A DNA stretch of 64,000 nucleotides from an uncultured Lachnospiraceae bacterium (lineage in GTDB: Bacteria; Bacillota; Clostridia; Lachnospirales; Lachnospiraceae): contig CAMWCA010000001.1 in the NCBI GenBank assembly GCA_947172705.1, forward strand, positions 186,001-250,000, given 5' to 3'. How positions within the stretch are numbered: position 1 is the stretch's first letter; each line of letters starts with the position of its first letter. The notes beneath the pieces are model-generated. The model was not told where the DNA came from. It made no database searches and was given only the letters and a program-made list of their open reading frames with translations. Positions 19,001-27,704 of this stretch are shown piece by piece. The position numbers and the translations under genes are program-made.

Positions 19001-21702
19001 CCCAGGATCAGCTTGATATTGTGAATTCAGCGTTGAATATCAATCTTCCTGATGGAATAGAATCAATTGCAGAAGGAATTTTCTCCGGAGTGGACGTCAA
19101 TAATGAACCTGTAGGAGGATCAGGAGGCGTTGTGCCGCCCGGTCCCGTTGATCCTGGCGCTACCCCGAATCCCGATGCTACTCCGGCACCGACACCTGGA
19201 ACAAGTTCCGGAACGCTGACTGCAAATAAGAATATTCAGACCATTACCATGAATACCGTAGAAACGGTGGAACCCTATACCTTTGCAGGGTGCAGCGGTC
19301 TTATGGGAGTGTATATGGCAGGCGGAAATGAAATTGGCGATTATGCCTTTAAGAACTGTGAGAAGCTCAGCACGGCTGAGGTGGCTCCCAGTGTGTCAAC
19401 TATAGGAGTAAGACCTTTTGCAGGCTGTAAGGTTTTGACGGATGTTAAATTCTCTGGTAGCCCTCATTTTACCTGCGAAAACAGTATTATATTTGCGACG
19501 GAGAACGGAGCGAAAAAGAGTATTGTTGAATGTCTGGAAGCAAGGTCAGGAATTATCAATGCCTCTGAATTAGTTGGCGTTCAGAATATGTGGGAAGAAG
19601 CTTTTAAGGATTGTAAAGGAATCAATGAGATCGATTTATCTGAAACGAAAATAACGGATCTGCCTTACCAGTCATTTGCCCGCAGCAGTGTGAACAGAGT
19701 GATTCTGCCTGATACAACCACATCGATCCAAAAGGGCGCCTTTTGGAATACGGACGGACTGTATTCGGTTGATATTCCCAATAATCTGATACAGATCGCC
19801 GCCAACGCCTTTGCAAGTGTGGAGGAGGACGCAGGTGAGATCGCAGTAGATGATGATGGAAATGCAACCGTTAAAAAGAGAACGGATAACGATAAGATCA
19901 CGTTCCTCTGTAATGACGGATCGGCTGCCAATATTTATGCAAATATGACAGAGTATAACTATATCAAGGCAAGCACCTATCGTCTGGTTCAGTATCTGGT
20001 TATCCCGCCTAACGTAAGCGGAGCTACGCCCATACAGGTGGGTAAAACGGTGAAAGTCGCAATAGATGACTTGAACGATAAGGAAAATTGGGACGAAAAT
20101 AAATATAAATATGAGCCGGATCTTGGAAATTCAAGCAGGTTCCCGGAATTCCAGTATGACGGATATCATTTTGAAAAATGGGGTGAATATACGGAGGCAA
20201 ACGGGCAGCTGCAGTCTTATGCCCAGTACTCTCAGGGCGTAGTTATTATGTTCTATGCAAAAGACCCAGCAGATCCCAGCGCATCCTATGAGCTGGTTAC
20301 CATCGTTACAAAAGACGACAACTTTATTGAGCCGAACCTGAACGATACCAGATTTGAGAAATGGCATTTTGACGGTTATCGGTTTGTAAACTGGACCTAT
20401 GCGCCTGATGGCTTAAGCGCTTTTGCAAATTATGCCAACGGGGATTGTACGGTAACCTTTGTTGATGTGAAAAACGCTGGTCAGAGGATCGTGACAGTGA
20501 ATAAAAAAGCCGGGGATACCTTAAAGAAGGAAGAAATTCCTACGCCGGCTGATATGGCTCATTTTACAGAATGGGAAGCAGATAACGGCGCTACCATAAG
20601 AGACAGAATTTACGAAGATGTAACCTTTTATGCCGGATACAGCGATGTGGTGAATCCTTCGCCGGGCAGTTCAACCAGTCCCGGACCGGGAGGATCAACC
20701 AGCCCCGGACCCGGAGGTTCAACCAGTCCTGGACCGGGAAGCTCTACCAGCCCCGGTACGAATCCTACCGAAAGACCGAGGGGGACCGCAGAGCCTACGG
20801 CAACGCCCACCGCAACACCCAACCCGGGTGATAACGTAACCTTGTACACGGCATCCATTTCCGGCGGAAGCGGAAGCGGAAGGTATCCGGCAGGAGCGGT
20901 GGTAAGCATCAATGCATACTATATGGGCGAGGGACAGCTTTTTGACAGGTGGACTTCTTCCACAGCAGGGGTTGGATTTGCAAATCCCAACGCATCTTCC
21001 ACTACCTTTACCATGCCAGCCTCCAATGTGGCGGTTACCGCTACTTATAAGACCGGCAGCGGCTCAGGCAGTGCGGCAGGTTCAGGCGGAAGCGGCGGCG
21101 GTGCAGGTACGGGTTCCGGACAGAGGAATACCGGAAGCACAGTGGAGATAACCAGACCCGGTATATCCAACACCAACCTTGCAGGCGCTACGGTAAGCGG
21201 CGCTACAGATAACTTTATTATTAAGGTAACGGAAGATCAGGCGGCGACCAATGCCGTGACGGCAGCGCTTCAGGCAAGATACGGAGATTTAAGCAGAATC
21301 AAGTATTTCCCGATGGATATCAGTCTCTATGATTCCACAGGAAGAGTGAAAATTGCAGATACCTCCGGAATTACAGTTAACCTGACATTACCATTGCCCG
21401 ATGAACTGGTGCCTTATGCAGGAAACAACAGAGTAGGAGCAGTGGCAAACGGAGCTTTGGAAGATCTGGGAGTCAGATTTACTACCGTGGACGGCGTTCC
21501 CTGTGTGAACTTTACGGCGACTCATTTTTCGCCTTACGTGATCTATGTGGATACGGCAAACCTTACAGAGGGAGTGATCGATGCGACGCCTCAGACAGGC
21601 GATCCCATTCATCCCAAGTGGTTCTTGTCCCTTGGTCTTGCCTGTGTTTCACTGATCCTGTTCTTTAAGCGTGACAAGGCGCTTAATCTGAAAAAAGCAT
21701 AG
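16060..21702 (+). CDS. Giant cell-wall-anchored BspA-like leucine-rich-repeat surface protein
   Basis: 1880 aa. Signal peptide (residues ~1-42, basic then ALLMITAITVAAVPV). An N-terminal region of unknown fold to ~300; a Pro/Thr/Glu linker near 330-375; BspA-type LRR_5 repeats with the pattern IGDYAFYGCTGIESVKL at ~500-640, ~790-860 and ~1075-1260; InlB-like beta repeats ~1330-1535 (FDGYRFVNWTYAPDG); a Gly/Ser/Pro linker ~1533-1590; another InlB-like module ending AVTATYKTG; a C-terminal domain at ~1715-1830 shared with the next protein; and the sorting signal TPQTGDPIHPKWF at 1843, a hydrophobic stretch and a basic tail. Probably an adhesin or matrix protein attached by the upstream sortase. 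RBS AAAGGAG. Confidence 0.9.
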   Translation: MTKAVKKKNRKLRRQIRKTAGALLMITAITVAAVPVQDVSATIAEAPKRVAVVNYTDSTMSAYEKVDGREAAPAWQSKVPCIKDDAPIYTTGDGMYQFAFVPPAGGGTEIAVILGANVSSLNEEGDLVIPNQMDGYRKYISNSSDSGFVAVSRNNKYLYYKRKTHRVENGARIYQVPGLGNLKVNEFMAEMRVQADGSFLYMNKEGTNEDGTPKEVPYQTTPVYDESIRPCDYREYDEWKDFEDWELYYWDSSKGPNPDYRPTTYQDSIAVEDVVEPLETPTPEMVNPGIQMMPAAEQQAEPTQGYGIVPEAPSVMDTEPDEGLIMIPDSGATPEPTLIPEAIPTETPEPTPTTTPEPTPTATPEPAVESEPDLGTMEDSYFQPLYSTEQENAEGEDITGKAENGLKAETFEKTMNDVMGENTINVVPAVLTAGGSITEGPNYPEYFYLASTSEYYRIKKAKVQYIGRQYLEDPGNKGIWSIGGPVSSSNPDKGVFAGKGQIHHITIGEDMVGIGDYAFYGCTGIESVKLNNGLNTIGNAAFANCKNMTSFNMNTRSEIKAFGKDAFMNCAALTVFSVPINVEAIGDYCFQGCSGLTKIDLMPEGLNPSLNIIGYNAFEGCTNLISMDFPESFKQEYPSSSDWSTIRTEENNKIPISYFNGCIYMQNITIRNSDLDIVDGFVTGGVEGDHDKFETEEGCSIKNFLKIVPEEFYFEGPDRMIGTIAADLSPIHQTAKDHRAAFRYLGEDRFEKVVNCPESPAHASTFIVNTKNQLIDMQLNPECKIIAIPEKIGQYGVSTLSSDSFRGKCIIEKVYVPATVNLIETNAFKGCHHLKDVIFTQPENSNLVIQDKAFTTQDVDYHQTDCKDQTLVNKPSLTFTGTISETSAPFQYAMNPGNNINVGSQQANSYITYYSGWPTNLTVKYNWETGKNELLDYPRYAELSHYDEDSYPYMTEERVKAAQEAVRAYEDYLGNSAMVPTQDQLDIVNSALNINLPDGIESIAEGIFSGVDVNNEPVGGSGGVVPPGPVDPGATPNPDATPAPTPGTSSGTLTANKNIQTITMNTVETVEPYTFAGCSGLMGVYMAGGNEIGDYAFKNCEKLSTAEVAPSVSTIGVRPFAGCKVLTDVKFSGSPHFTCENSIIFATENGAKKSIVECLEARSGIINASELVGVQNMWEEAFKDCKGINEIDLSETKITDLPYQSFARSSVNRVILPDTTTSIQKGAFWNTDGLYSVDIPNNLIQIAANAFASVEEDAGEIAVDDDGNATVKKRTDNDKITFLCNDGSAANIYANMTEYNYIKASTYRLVQYLVIPPNVSGATPIQVGKTVKVAIDDLNDKENWDENKYKYEPDLGNSSRFPEFQYDGYHFEKWGEYTEANGQLQSYAQYSQGVVIMFYAKDPADPSASYELVTIVTKDDNFIEPNLNDTRFEKWHFDGYRFVNWTYAPDGLSAFANYANGDCTVTFVDVKNAGQRIVTVNKKAGDTLKKEEIPTPADMAHFTEWEADNGATIRDRIYEDVTFYAGYSDVVNPSPGSSTSPGPGGSTSPGPGGSTSPGPGSSTSPGTNPTERPRGTAEPTATPTATPNPGDNVTLYTASISGGSGSGRYPAGAVVSINAYYMGEGQLFDRWTSSTAGVGFANPNASSTTFTMPASNVAVTATYKTGSGSGSAAGSGGSGGGAGTGSGQRNTGSTVEITRPGISNTNLAGATVSGATDNFIIKVTEDQAATNAVTAALQARYGDLSRIKYFPMDISLYDSTGRVKIADTSGITVNLTLPLPDELVPYAGNNRVGAVANGALEDLGVRFTTVDGVPCVNFTATHFSPYVIYVDTANLTEGVIDATPQTGDPIHPKWFLSLGLACVSLILFFKRDKALNLKKA
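17098..17157. repeat. 24-bp repeats encoding Pro-Thr linker
   Basis: About 2.5 copies of a unit encoding TPEPTPTT/A in the giant LRR gene. Such repeats can change copy number by slippage without breaking the frame. Confidence 0.8.
20668..20757. repeat. 24-bp repeats encoding (G/S)STSPGPG linker
   Basis: Nearly four in-frame copies (20668, 20692, 20716 and a partial from 20740) encoding an eight-residue Ser/Gly/Pro unit, forming a flexible stalk between InlB-like modules. Confidence 0.9.
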
Positions 21703-21712
21703 GAGAGCTCCT

Positions 21713-24487
21713 ATGAGCAATGTAAACAGAAAAATTATGAAATCCCTGAGTGCGCTATTGCTGGTAACAGCAATAGCGGTTACTCAGGTGCCAGCGTCAG
21801 ATGTGGAAGCGGTAGCGATTGCATCTGACTTTGAAATGGATGGAGATAAATTAATGCGGTATACAGGCACGGCGGAAGTCGTGTCTATTCCTGCAGGTAT
21901 CAAGGAGATCGGAGAAGAGGCATTTGCAGGAAACGACCAGGTAATTAAGGTACAGATCGAGGGAGAAGTGAAATCCATTGGTTACAGGGCTTTTGCAGAT
22001 TGTGATAATCTGAGAACCATTATGGTAGGGGACAGGGTTGAAACAATCGAAGCGGCGGCTTTCAGCAATGACAGGGAGCTGGTCAATGTAACCCTTGGAG
22101 CCGGTGTGAAAACGTTGGGGACAGGTGTTTTTGCAGGGAGCAGACAACTGGAAGGGCTGTCCCTCTCTGAGGATAATCCTTATCTGCATTATTCCAATGG
22201 CATTTTATATGACAATGAAGAGACGAAGGTGTACGCGTTAATGCCGGCGTATGAAAAGGGGGCGTATACGCTTCCAAGTACGGTTACGGAGATCAAAGGA
22301 TATGCCTTTTGGGGAAATCCTTATCTGGAAAGGGTAGCCTTAGGGAGCGGGCTTTCGGAAGTTCCGGCATATGCTTTTTCAAATTGTACAAATTTAAAAG
22401 AAGTGGAAATTCCCCTGACGATAAGGGGAATTGGTGCAAAAGCCTTTGAAGATTGTGTGAATCTGACAGAGGTTAAGCTGCCGGACTCAATGGCAGCGAT
22501 TCATGATACAGCCTTTGACGGCTGTCCCAGGGTGGAATTTACCGCATCTCCCGGAACCTACGGTGCAGAGTATGTGGCAGCGCGCAAGACCTCGGCGGTA
22601 GAAGAAGTGGAGTACGAGGATGTAAAGGACGCCCAGACGATAGAGACAACGCCCCAAGACGGGGAAGCGGAAAACAAGGAGGCGGAAGAGCAGTCAGCTC
22701 CTTCTGCCGATACGGAAAATACCCAGCCCGAGGCAGAAGAGACGCCGGCAACTCCGTCACCCCAGCCAAATACAGGAAATATTTCCAATTCCATACAGAA
22801 TCAGACTTTGCTGGGACAGACCAGTATTGTTTCGGGAAGGGCAGTGGTTTTTATTGATAACAGACAGCCTAAGGTCATTGACGGTGTTCAGGCATCTGCA
22901 AGAGTAGACCTTTCCAGCTATGGGGCTCCGCCTTCAGAGGAGGGGGAGGTACCAGAGGCAGACAGGATGCAGGGGCTGCTCGTTGACAATGCCCAGAAAG
23001 GAAAGGATTTTCCCAAATATACCATAGTAAATGACTGTAAGATCGCCTCTCAGGCATTTTATCAGAACAGCCAGCTTACGGAGTATGAAATAGAAGAGGG
23101 CATAACGGAGATCGGCGAATTTGCCTTTGCCCGGTCAGGGCTTCGTTCTGTTGTGATCCCGGATGGGGTGACCCGGATTGGTTACGGCGCCTTTTATCAC
23201 TGCGACAGCTTGCAGCAGGTTATCATACCGGACTCTGTGACAGAGATTGAGCCCTATGCCTTTGACAAAACCCCATGGACGCAAAGCGCTCAGGCGGAAG
23301 GGAAGGAATTTCTCATTGCAGGAGACGGAATATTGCTTGCCTACACAGGCACTGAAAGCGTGGTCAATATTCCCCAGGGTGTGAAGCAGATCGGACCAGG
23401 GGTGTTTAAGGAGCATATGGGAATTACGGCGGTCAATCTTCCCGATACGGTACAGGTGATCGGAGAAGAGGCATTTATGAACTGCCGGAATTTGAAGACA
23501 GTGAACGGCGGGGGACAATTAGTCAAAGTAAAGGATCGCGCCTTTATGAATTGCCCTTTATCCAAGGTGACCATTTCTGCATCTGTGGAGGAAGTGGGGC
23601 TGGGGGCATATGCCCTGGCAGGCGGAACCGATACGGTCGTTTTTGAGGGAGCAAAATTGCCCCGGCTTACCGTAGAGCAGACAGCGTGCAGGCTTGCAAA
23701 CCAGGAATACAGAGAGTATGCTTTTGCAAATATCAAGAATGCCATTGTACCGGATTATCAGGAAGGGCTGGAAGGCACCGTATTGGAAAAGGGCGCTTAT
23801 GGTTTTAATGGCATTGTTTATGGGGAATCAGGAAATCAGCTCAGCGATAACAGAGCAGGCGTGCTGACAGCGCAGGCTGCTGGCATTACAATGGATATGA
23901 ACAGCCGGAAGCTTCCTGAGGGTGAAAATGCAATGGCGGACATTCCCGGCGACAGTGGTTCATACCTTTTGAAAATATCCGATTCCGATCAGGCGGCGGA
24001 AGAAATCACCGCGGCATATGGCGAGCTTTATGGGGGAAAAAGTCCCTCTAACCTGTCAGCCTATGACATTTGTCTTTATGATGCGTCAGGCAATATTCCC
24101 ATTACCCGGCTTGGGAAACAGCATGCGAATATTCTGTTGAAAATGCCCGGTGATATTGAGGCTTCCGATAACCTCCATGTGGTGGCGCTGGATCAGGACG
24201 GACAGCTGGAAGCGGTGGAACACCGGATGGTGTCATTGGAGGATGGAGATTATATACAGCTTACCACCAACCATTTTTCGTCTTTTGGAATTTATCAATA
24301 TGCCGGCGTGAACGGGCAGGCAGCGGTGAAAGACGGAAAGGCTGTGGTCGGCAGCCTGTCAGGAAATAAGGATGATACGCCGGATACCGGCGATTTCCTG
24401 CACCCTAAATGGTTTCTTGCCATGGGGCTTCTGGCGGGTTCGGTTGCACTGTTTTTTTATAAGGGCAGACCCAAAAAGAGGAATTAA
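21713..24487 (+). CDS. Second cell-wall-anchored BspA-like LRR surface protein
   Basis: 924 aa. Signal peptide (residues ~1-32, SLSALLLVTAIAVTQVPAS), then BspA-type LRR_5 repeats ~45-280 (IKEIGEEAFAGNDQVIKV, SIGYRAFADCDNLRTIMV), an acidic Pro/Glu/Ala linker ~300-350, a second LRR block ~430-700, the shared C-terminal domain at ~750-862, and the sorting signal TPDTGDFLHPKWF at 889 with hydrophobic stretch and the tail KGRPKKRN. It begins ten bases after the previous stop with RBS AGGAG, so sortase and both proteins form one operon ending in the terminator at 24506. Likely a partner or alternative to the 1880-aa adhesin. Confidence 0.9.
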   Translation: MSNVNRKIMKSLSALLLVTAIAVTQVPASDVEAVAIASDFEMDGDKLMRYTGTAEVVSIPAGIKEIGEEAFAGNDQVIKVQIEGEVKSIGYRAFADCDNLRTIMVGDRVETIEAAAFSNDRELVNVTLGAGVKTLGTGVFAGSRQLEGLSLSEDNPYLHYSNGILYDNEETKVYALMPAYEKGAYTLPSTVTEIKGYAFWGNPYLERVALGSGLSEVPAYAFSNCTNLKEVEIPLTIRGIGAKAFEDCVNLTEVKLPDSMAAIHDTAFDGCPRVEFTASPGTYGAEYVAARKTSAVEEVEYEDVKDAQTIETTPQDGEAENKEAEEQSAPSADTENTQPEAEETPATPSPQPNTGNISNSIQNQTLLGQTSIVSGRAVVFIDNRQPKVIDGVQASARVDLSSYGAPPSEEGEVPEADRMQGLLVDNAQKGKDFPKYTIVNDCKIASQAFYQNSQLTEYEIEEGITEIGEFAFARSGLRSVVIPDGVTRIGYGAFYHCDSLQQVIIPDSVTEIEPYAFDKTPWTQSAQAEGKEFLIAGDGILLAYTGTESVVNIPQGVKQIGPGVFKEHMGITAVNLPDTVQVIGEEAFMNCRNLKTVNGGGQLVKVKDRAFMNCPLSKVTISASVEEVGLGAYALAGGTDTVVFEGAKLPRLTVEQTACRLANQEYREYAFANIKNAIVPDYQEGLEGTVLEKGAYGFNGIVYGESGNQLSDNRAGVLTAQAAGITMDMNSRKLPEGENAMADIPGDSGSYLLKISDSDQAAEEITAAYGELYGGKSPSNLSAYDICLYDASGNIPITRLGKQHANILLKMPGDIEASDNLHVVALDQDGQLEAVEHRMVSLEDGDYIQLTTNHFSSFGIYQYAGVNGQAAVKDGKAVVGSLSGNKDDTPDTGDFLHPKWFLAMGLLAGSVALFFYKGRPKKRN

Positions 24488-24505
24488 AGAAAAAGAGAAC
24501 TGTTC

Positions 24506-24549
24506 AAAACTCCCGGCATATGATAGATAAAAAAGCCGGGAGTTTTTTT
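24506..24549 (+). terminator. Terminator of the surface operon, abutting the subtilase start
   Basis: Perfect 12-bp stem AAAACTCCCGGC (24506-24517) / GCCGGGAGTTTT (24535-24546), followed by TTT. The next gene's ATG begins at 24550, and its only plausible ribosome binding site (GGGAG) lies in the 3' arm. Confidence 0.9.
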
Positions 24550-25461
24550 ATGCTTCGGGTAAGGCAGCAAGTTGGATGCAGTGATGAAGTGATTGATTCC
24601 TGCGGAAAAAAAGGCATAACCATAGGGATGCTGGATACCGGAATGTCGGCGCATCCTGATTTTGATCATAGAGTGATAGAGTTTAAGGATTTTGTAAACC
24701 ATAAGACAGGCATGTATGACGACAGCGGCCATGGAACCCATGTGGCAGGCTGCCTGTGCGGAAGCGGACGAGTGTCAGGAGGAAAGTATAAGGGAATTGC
24801 CCCCTACAGCAATCTTGTAGTTGGGAAGGTTCTGGATTATATGGGGGATGGAAATATTGAGAACATGGCGGAGGGGATAGAGTGGATATTGGAGCTGAGA
24901 CGCCAGCATGATATCCGGATTCTGAATATTTCTATTGGTATGGGCGAAAATGCGGAAAAAGAGAGAATGGAAAGGCTGGTTGAGCTGGTGGATTATGCAT
25001 GGGACAGCGGGCTTGTAGTGGTGTGTGCCGCCGGGAATATGGGACCTGCGCCTATGACCATTTCGCCTCTTGGGGCAAGAAGGAAGGTAATTACGGTGGG
25101 CTGCCATGAAGGCGGCTATTTTGGAAACAGAGAACATCTGTGTGAAAACTATTCCAGCCGGGGACCAAGCCCATACGCCATGAAAAAACCGGATGTAGTG
25201 GCGCCGGGAACGGATATTGTTTCCTGCAATTTAAAAATTGAAAGACGGGGAAGATATTACAGAAATGCATACATTGCCAAAAGCGGCACTTCCATGGCAA
25301 CGCCCATTGTTTCCGGCGGGATCGCGTTGCTTTTGCAAAAGCATCCTTCCTATACCAATGAGCAGGCGAAGCAAAAACTGCTTTATACCGCCAGAGATTT
25401 AAAGGAACCCTGGAATAAGCAGGGCTGGGGTATGATTCAAATTGACAGGCTGATAAAATAA
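24550..25461 (+). CDS. S8 family serine protease (intracellular subtilisin-like)
   Basis: 303 aa subtilase with catalytic triad Asp29 (GMLDTGMSAHPDF), His61 (DSGHGTHVAG) and Ser248 (KSGTSMATP), and the oxyanion Asn in CAAGNMGP. There is no signal peptide or long propeptide, so it should act in the cytosol like intracellular serine proteases. The upstream in-frame ATG at 24520 lies inside the terminator loop; 24550 is preferred because family sequence begins near RQQVG and GGGAG is nine bases before it. No promoter was found, so expression may depend on read-through or on the hairpin region. Confidence 0.88.
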   Translation: MLRVRQQVGCSDEVIDSCGKKGITIGMLDTGMSAHPDFDHRVIEFKDFVNHKTGMYDDSGHGTHVAGCLCGSGRVSGGKYKGIAPYSNLVVGKVLDYMGDGNIENMAEGIEWILELRRQHDIRILNISIGMGENAEKERMERLVELVDYAWDSGLVVVCAAGNMGPAPMTISPLGARRKVITVGCHEGGYFGNREHLCENYSSRGPSPYAMKKPDVVAPGTDIVSCNLKIERRGRYYRNAYIAKSGTSMATPIVSGGIALLLQKHPSYTNEQAKQKLLYTARDLKEPWNKQGWGMIQIDRLIK

Positions 25462-25465
25462 AGCA

Positions 25466-25494
25466 TTGACATTGGATGTCCTATTGTATACAAT
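25466..25494 (+). promoter_or_regulatory. SigA promoter of the citrate synthase-gntR-icd operon
   Basis: Consensus -35 TTGACA (25466-25471), 17-bp spacer, -10 TACAAT (25489-25494). The start codon is 50 bases downstream. Confidence 0.93.
25483..25494. promoter_or_regulatory. Palindromic operator, probably for the GntR regulator of this operon
   Basis: The perfect 12-bp palindrome ATTGTATACAAT covers the -10 box. GntR/FCD regulators commonly bind TTGTATACAA-like sites, and one is encoded second in this operon, so autorepression is the simplest reading. This is inference from sequence and position. Confidence 0.7.
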
Positions 25495-25543
25495 TATACA
25501 TGGATTTGAAACATAAGATAAATGGCAGGAAAGGGGACGGACA

Positions 25544-26953
25544 ATGGCTGAAAATAATCTTTTTTTAGATAGACCCGTGTCGCTGAATACGAAGAATAAT
25601 TTACTGGAAATAGAGGAGCATATGTATATTTTGGACGATGTGGAAAAGCCCAATGTATTCAGAAATATGTTTCCATATTCAGAGGTGCCTAAAATTCCTT
25701 TTAACGATAGGATCGTACCGCATAATATGCCAAAGGATATCTGGATTACGGATACCACTTTCCGGGACGGACAGCAGTCGAGGGCGCCCTATACCACAGA
25801 GCAGATCGTTAAAATTTATGATTACCTCCATCGGCTGGGGGGACCTAACGGCATGATCCGTGCCAGTGAATTTTTCCTTTACAGTAAAAAGGACAGAGAT
25901 GCCGTTTATAAATGTATGGAGAGAGGATATCAATTTCCTGAGGTTACCAGCTGGATTCGGGCAAGCAAAGAGGATTTTAAGCTGGTAAAGGACATTGGAA
26001 TGAAGGAAACCGGTATTCTGGTGAGCTGTTCCGATTATCATATCTTTTTGAAGCTGAAAATGACCCGGAGGCAGGCGATGGAACACTATTTAAGTGTGGT
26101 AAGGGACTGCCTGGAGGAGGGGATCAGTGTCAGATGCCATCTGGAGGATATTACCAGGGCGGATATTTACGGATATGTAGTGCCCTTCTGCCTGGAGCTG
26201 ATGAAGCTTATGGAGGAATACAGGATTCCCATTAAGGTGCGGGCATGCGATACCATGGGGTACGGCGTCAATTATCCCGGCGCGGTAATTCCCAGAAGTG
26301 TACAGGGGATTATTTACGCCCTGCATACCCATGCAGGGGTACCCCATGAGTTGATTGAATGGCATGGGCATAACGATTTTTACAAGGCAGTGGTGAATTC
26401 CACTACGGCATGGCTGTACGGCTGTTCAGGGGTCAACACCTCGCTTTTTGGCATTGGGGAGAGAACCGGCAACACGCCTTTGGAGGCTATGGTATTTGAG
26501 TATGCCCAGCTTAAGGGAGATCTGAACGGTATGGACACCACTGTGATCACGGAGCTTGCGGAATACTATGAGAAGGAGATCGGTTACCACATTCCCGAAA
26601 GAACTCCTTTTGCAGGAAAGAATTTTAATGTCACAAGAGCGGGCATTCACGCGGACGGCTTATTGAAAAATGAAGAAATTTACAATATATTTGATACCGA
26701 CAAGTTTTTAAACAGACCGGTGCTGTGCGCAGTGTCCAATACTTCGGGGCTTGCAGGGATCGCCCACTGGATCAACACCTATTTTAAATTGAGTGAAGAA
26801 AAGATGCTGAGTAAGACAAGCCCGCTGGTGGCGGAGCTAAAAAAATGGGTGGACGCCCAGTACGAGGACGGGCGTGTGACAGTGATGACAGATCAGGAGC
26901 TAATCCAGCAGATCGGGTTGATTTGTAAAAGCCTTGATATGACCATTGGCTGA
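25544..26953 (+). CDS. Isopropylmalate/homocitrate synthase family enzyme, probable Re-citrate synthase
   Basis: 469-aa DRE-TIM metallolyase. WITDTTFRDGQQSRAPYT carries the DRE-type catalytic motif, HLEDITRADIYG and EWHGHNDFYKAV (metal-binding His pair) complete the barrel, and the SLFGIGERTGNTPLE helix is typical of the family. The short C-terminus lacks the LeuA allosteric domain, so it is not a standard 2-isopropylmalate synthase. It is co-transcribed with NADP-isocitrate dehydrogenase, which points to Re-face citrate synthase as described in Clostridium kluyveri, condensing acetyl-CoA and oxaloacetate. No leucine or lysine genes are near. Homocitrate synthase remains possible. No aconitase is in the window. 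Confidence 0.8.
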   Translation: MAENNLFLDRPVSLNTKNNLLEIEEHMYILDDVEKPNVFRNMFPYSEVPKIPFNDRIVPHNMPKDIWITDTTFRDGQQSRAPYTTEQIVKIYDYLHRLGGPNGMIRASEFFLYSKKDRDAVYKCMERGYQFPEVTSWIRASKEDFKLVKDIGMKETGILVSCSDYHIFLKLKMTRRQAMEHYLSVVRDCLEEGISVRCHLEDITRADIYGYVVPFCLELMKLMEEYRIPIKVRACDTMGYGVNYPGAVIPRSVQGIIYALHTHAGVPHELIEWHGHNDFYKAVVNSTTAWLYGCSGVNTSLFGIGERTGNTPLEAMVFEYAQLKGDLNGMDTTVITELAEYYEKEIGYHIPERTPFAGKNFNVTRAGIHADGLLKNEEIYNIFDTDKFLNRPVLCAVSNTSGLAGIAHWINTYFKLSEEKMLSKTSPLVAELKKWVDAQYEDGRVTVMTDQELIQQIGLICKSLDMTIG

Positions 26954-26975
26954 AGGAAGGGTAAACGAGTATATC

Positions 26976-27704
26976 ATGAGTAATTATGATTTGAAGCAGG
27001 AAGTGACGGACAAGTATTCTCTGAGAGGAAGAGTTTTTCACAAACTGCGGGAAGATATTTTAAACGGACGTTACAAGGAGCATGAGGAACTGAAGGAGGT
27101 AGCCATCGGAGAGGAACTGGGCGTAAGCCGTACCCCGGTGCGGGAGGCGTTCCGGCAGTTGGAGCTGGAAGGGCTCATTCAGATCGTTCCCAACAAAGGC
27201 GCCTATGTGACGGGGATTACCGCCAAGGATGTAAAGGATATTTATATGATCCGTTCCTCCCTGGAAGGCATGTGCGCACGGCTTGCCACAGAAAACATTA
27301 CGCCGGAACAGCTGGAGGAACTGGAGGAAAATGTGTATCTTGCCAGCTTTCATGCCTCCAAAGGGCATATGGAACAGATGACGGAACTGGATAATCGCTT
27401 TCATCATATTTTGTATGAGGCGTGTGACTCCAAGATGCTGGAAAACCTGCTTCAGGATTTTCACCAGTATGTGATCAGAATCCGGAAAAAGACCCTGTCT
27501 ACAAAGGAAAGAGGCATTGCCTCCAACGAGGAGCACCGCCAGATCATGGAGGCGATCAAGGCAGGAGATGCCCGGGGGGCGGAGCGCCTTGCCACTTGCC
27601 ATATGGTGAATGCCTATGATAATATGGTAAAGAACGGTTTATATGATATATTTAACGGAGAGGAAGCCGCGCTTCGGAATGGAGGAAAACATGGAAAAAA
27701 TTAA
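26976..27704 (+). CDS. GntR family transcriptional regulator (FadR/FCD subfamily)
   Basis: About 242 aa. Winged helix at residues ~15-80 with [23 protein letters not shown] and a wing ending in NKGAYV, then an all-helical FCD ligand-binding domain with Asp/His residues ([24 protein letters not shown]) that usually bind a metal and a carboxylate. A citrate- or 2-oxoglutarate-like effector would fit the neighbours but is not shown. The start is placed at ATG 26976; the in-frame TTG at 26946 overlaps the previous gene, and the AAGGAAGGG element is rather far from 26976, so the start is uncertain. The 3' end overlaps icd by 14 bases. Confidence 0.88.
   Translation: MSNYDLKQEVTDKYSLRGRVFHKLREDILNGRYKEHEELKEVAIGEELGVSRTPVREAFRQLELEGLIQIVPNKGAYVTGITAKDVKDIYMIRSSLEGMCARLATENITPEQLEELEENVYLASFHASKGHMEQMTELDNRFHHILYEACDSKMLENLLQDFHQYVIRIRKKTLSTKERGIASNEEHRQIMEAIKAGDARGAERLATCHMVNAYDNMVKNGLYDIFNGEEAALRNGGKHGKN

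Noticed and set aside
20628..20912. Minus-strand open frame rich in Gly/Pro opposite the adhesin repeats
   Set aside because: It is the mirror of the Ser/Gly/Pro coding repeats, has no RBS and no promoter.
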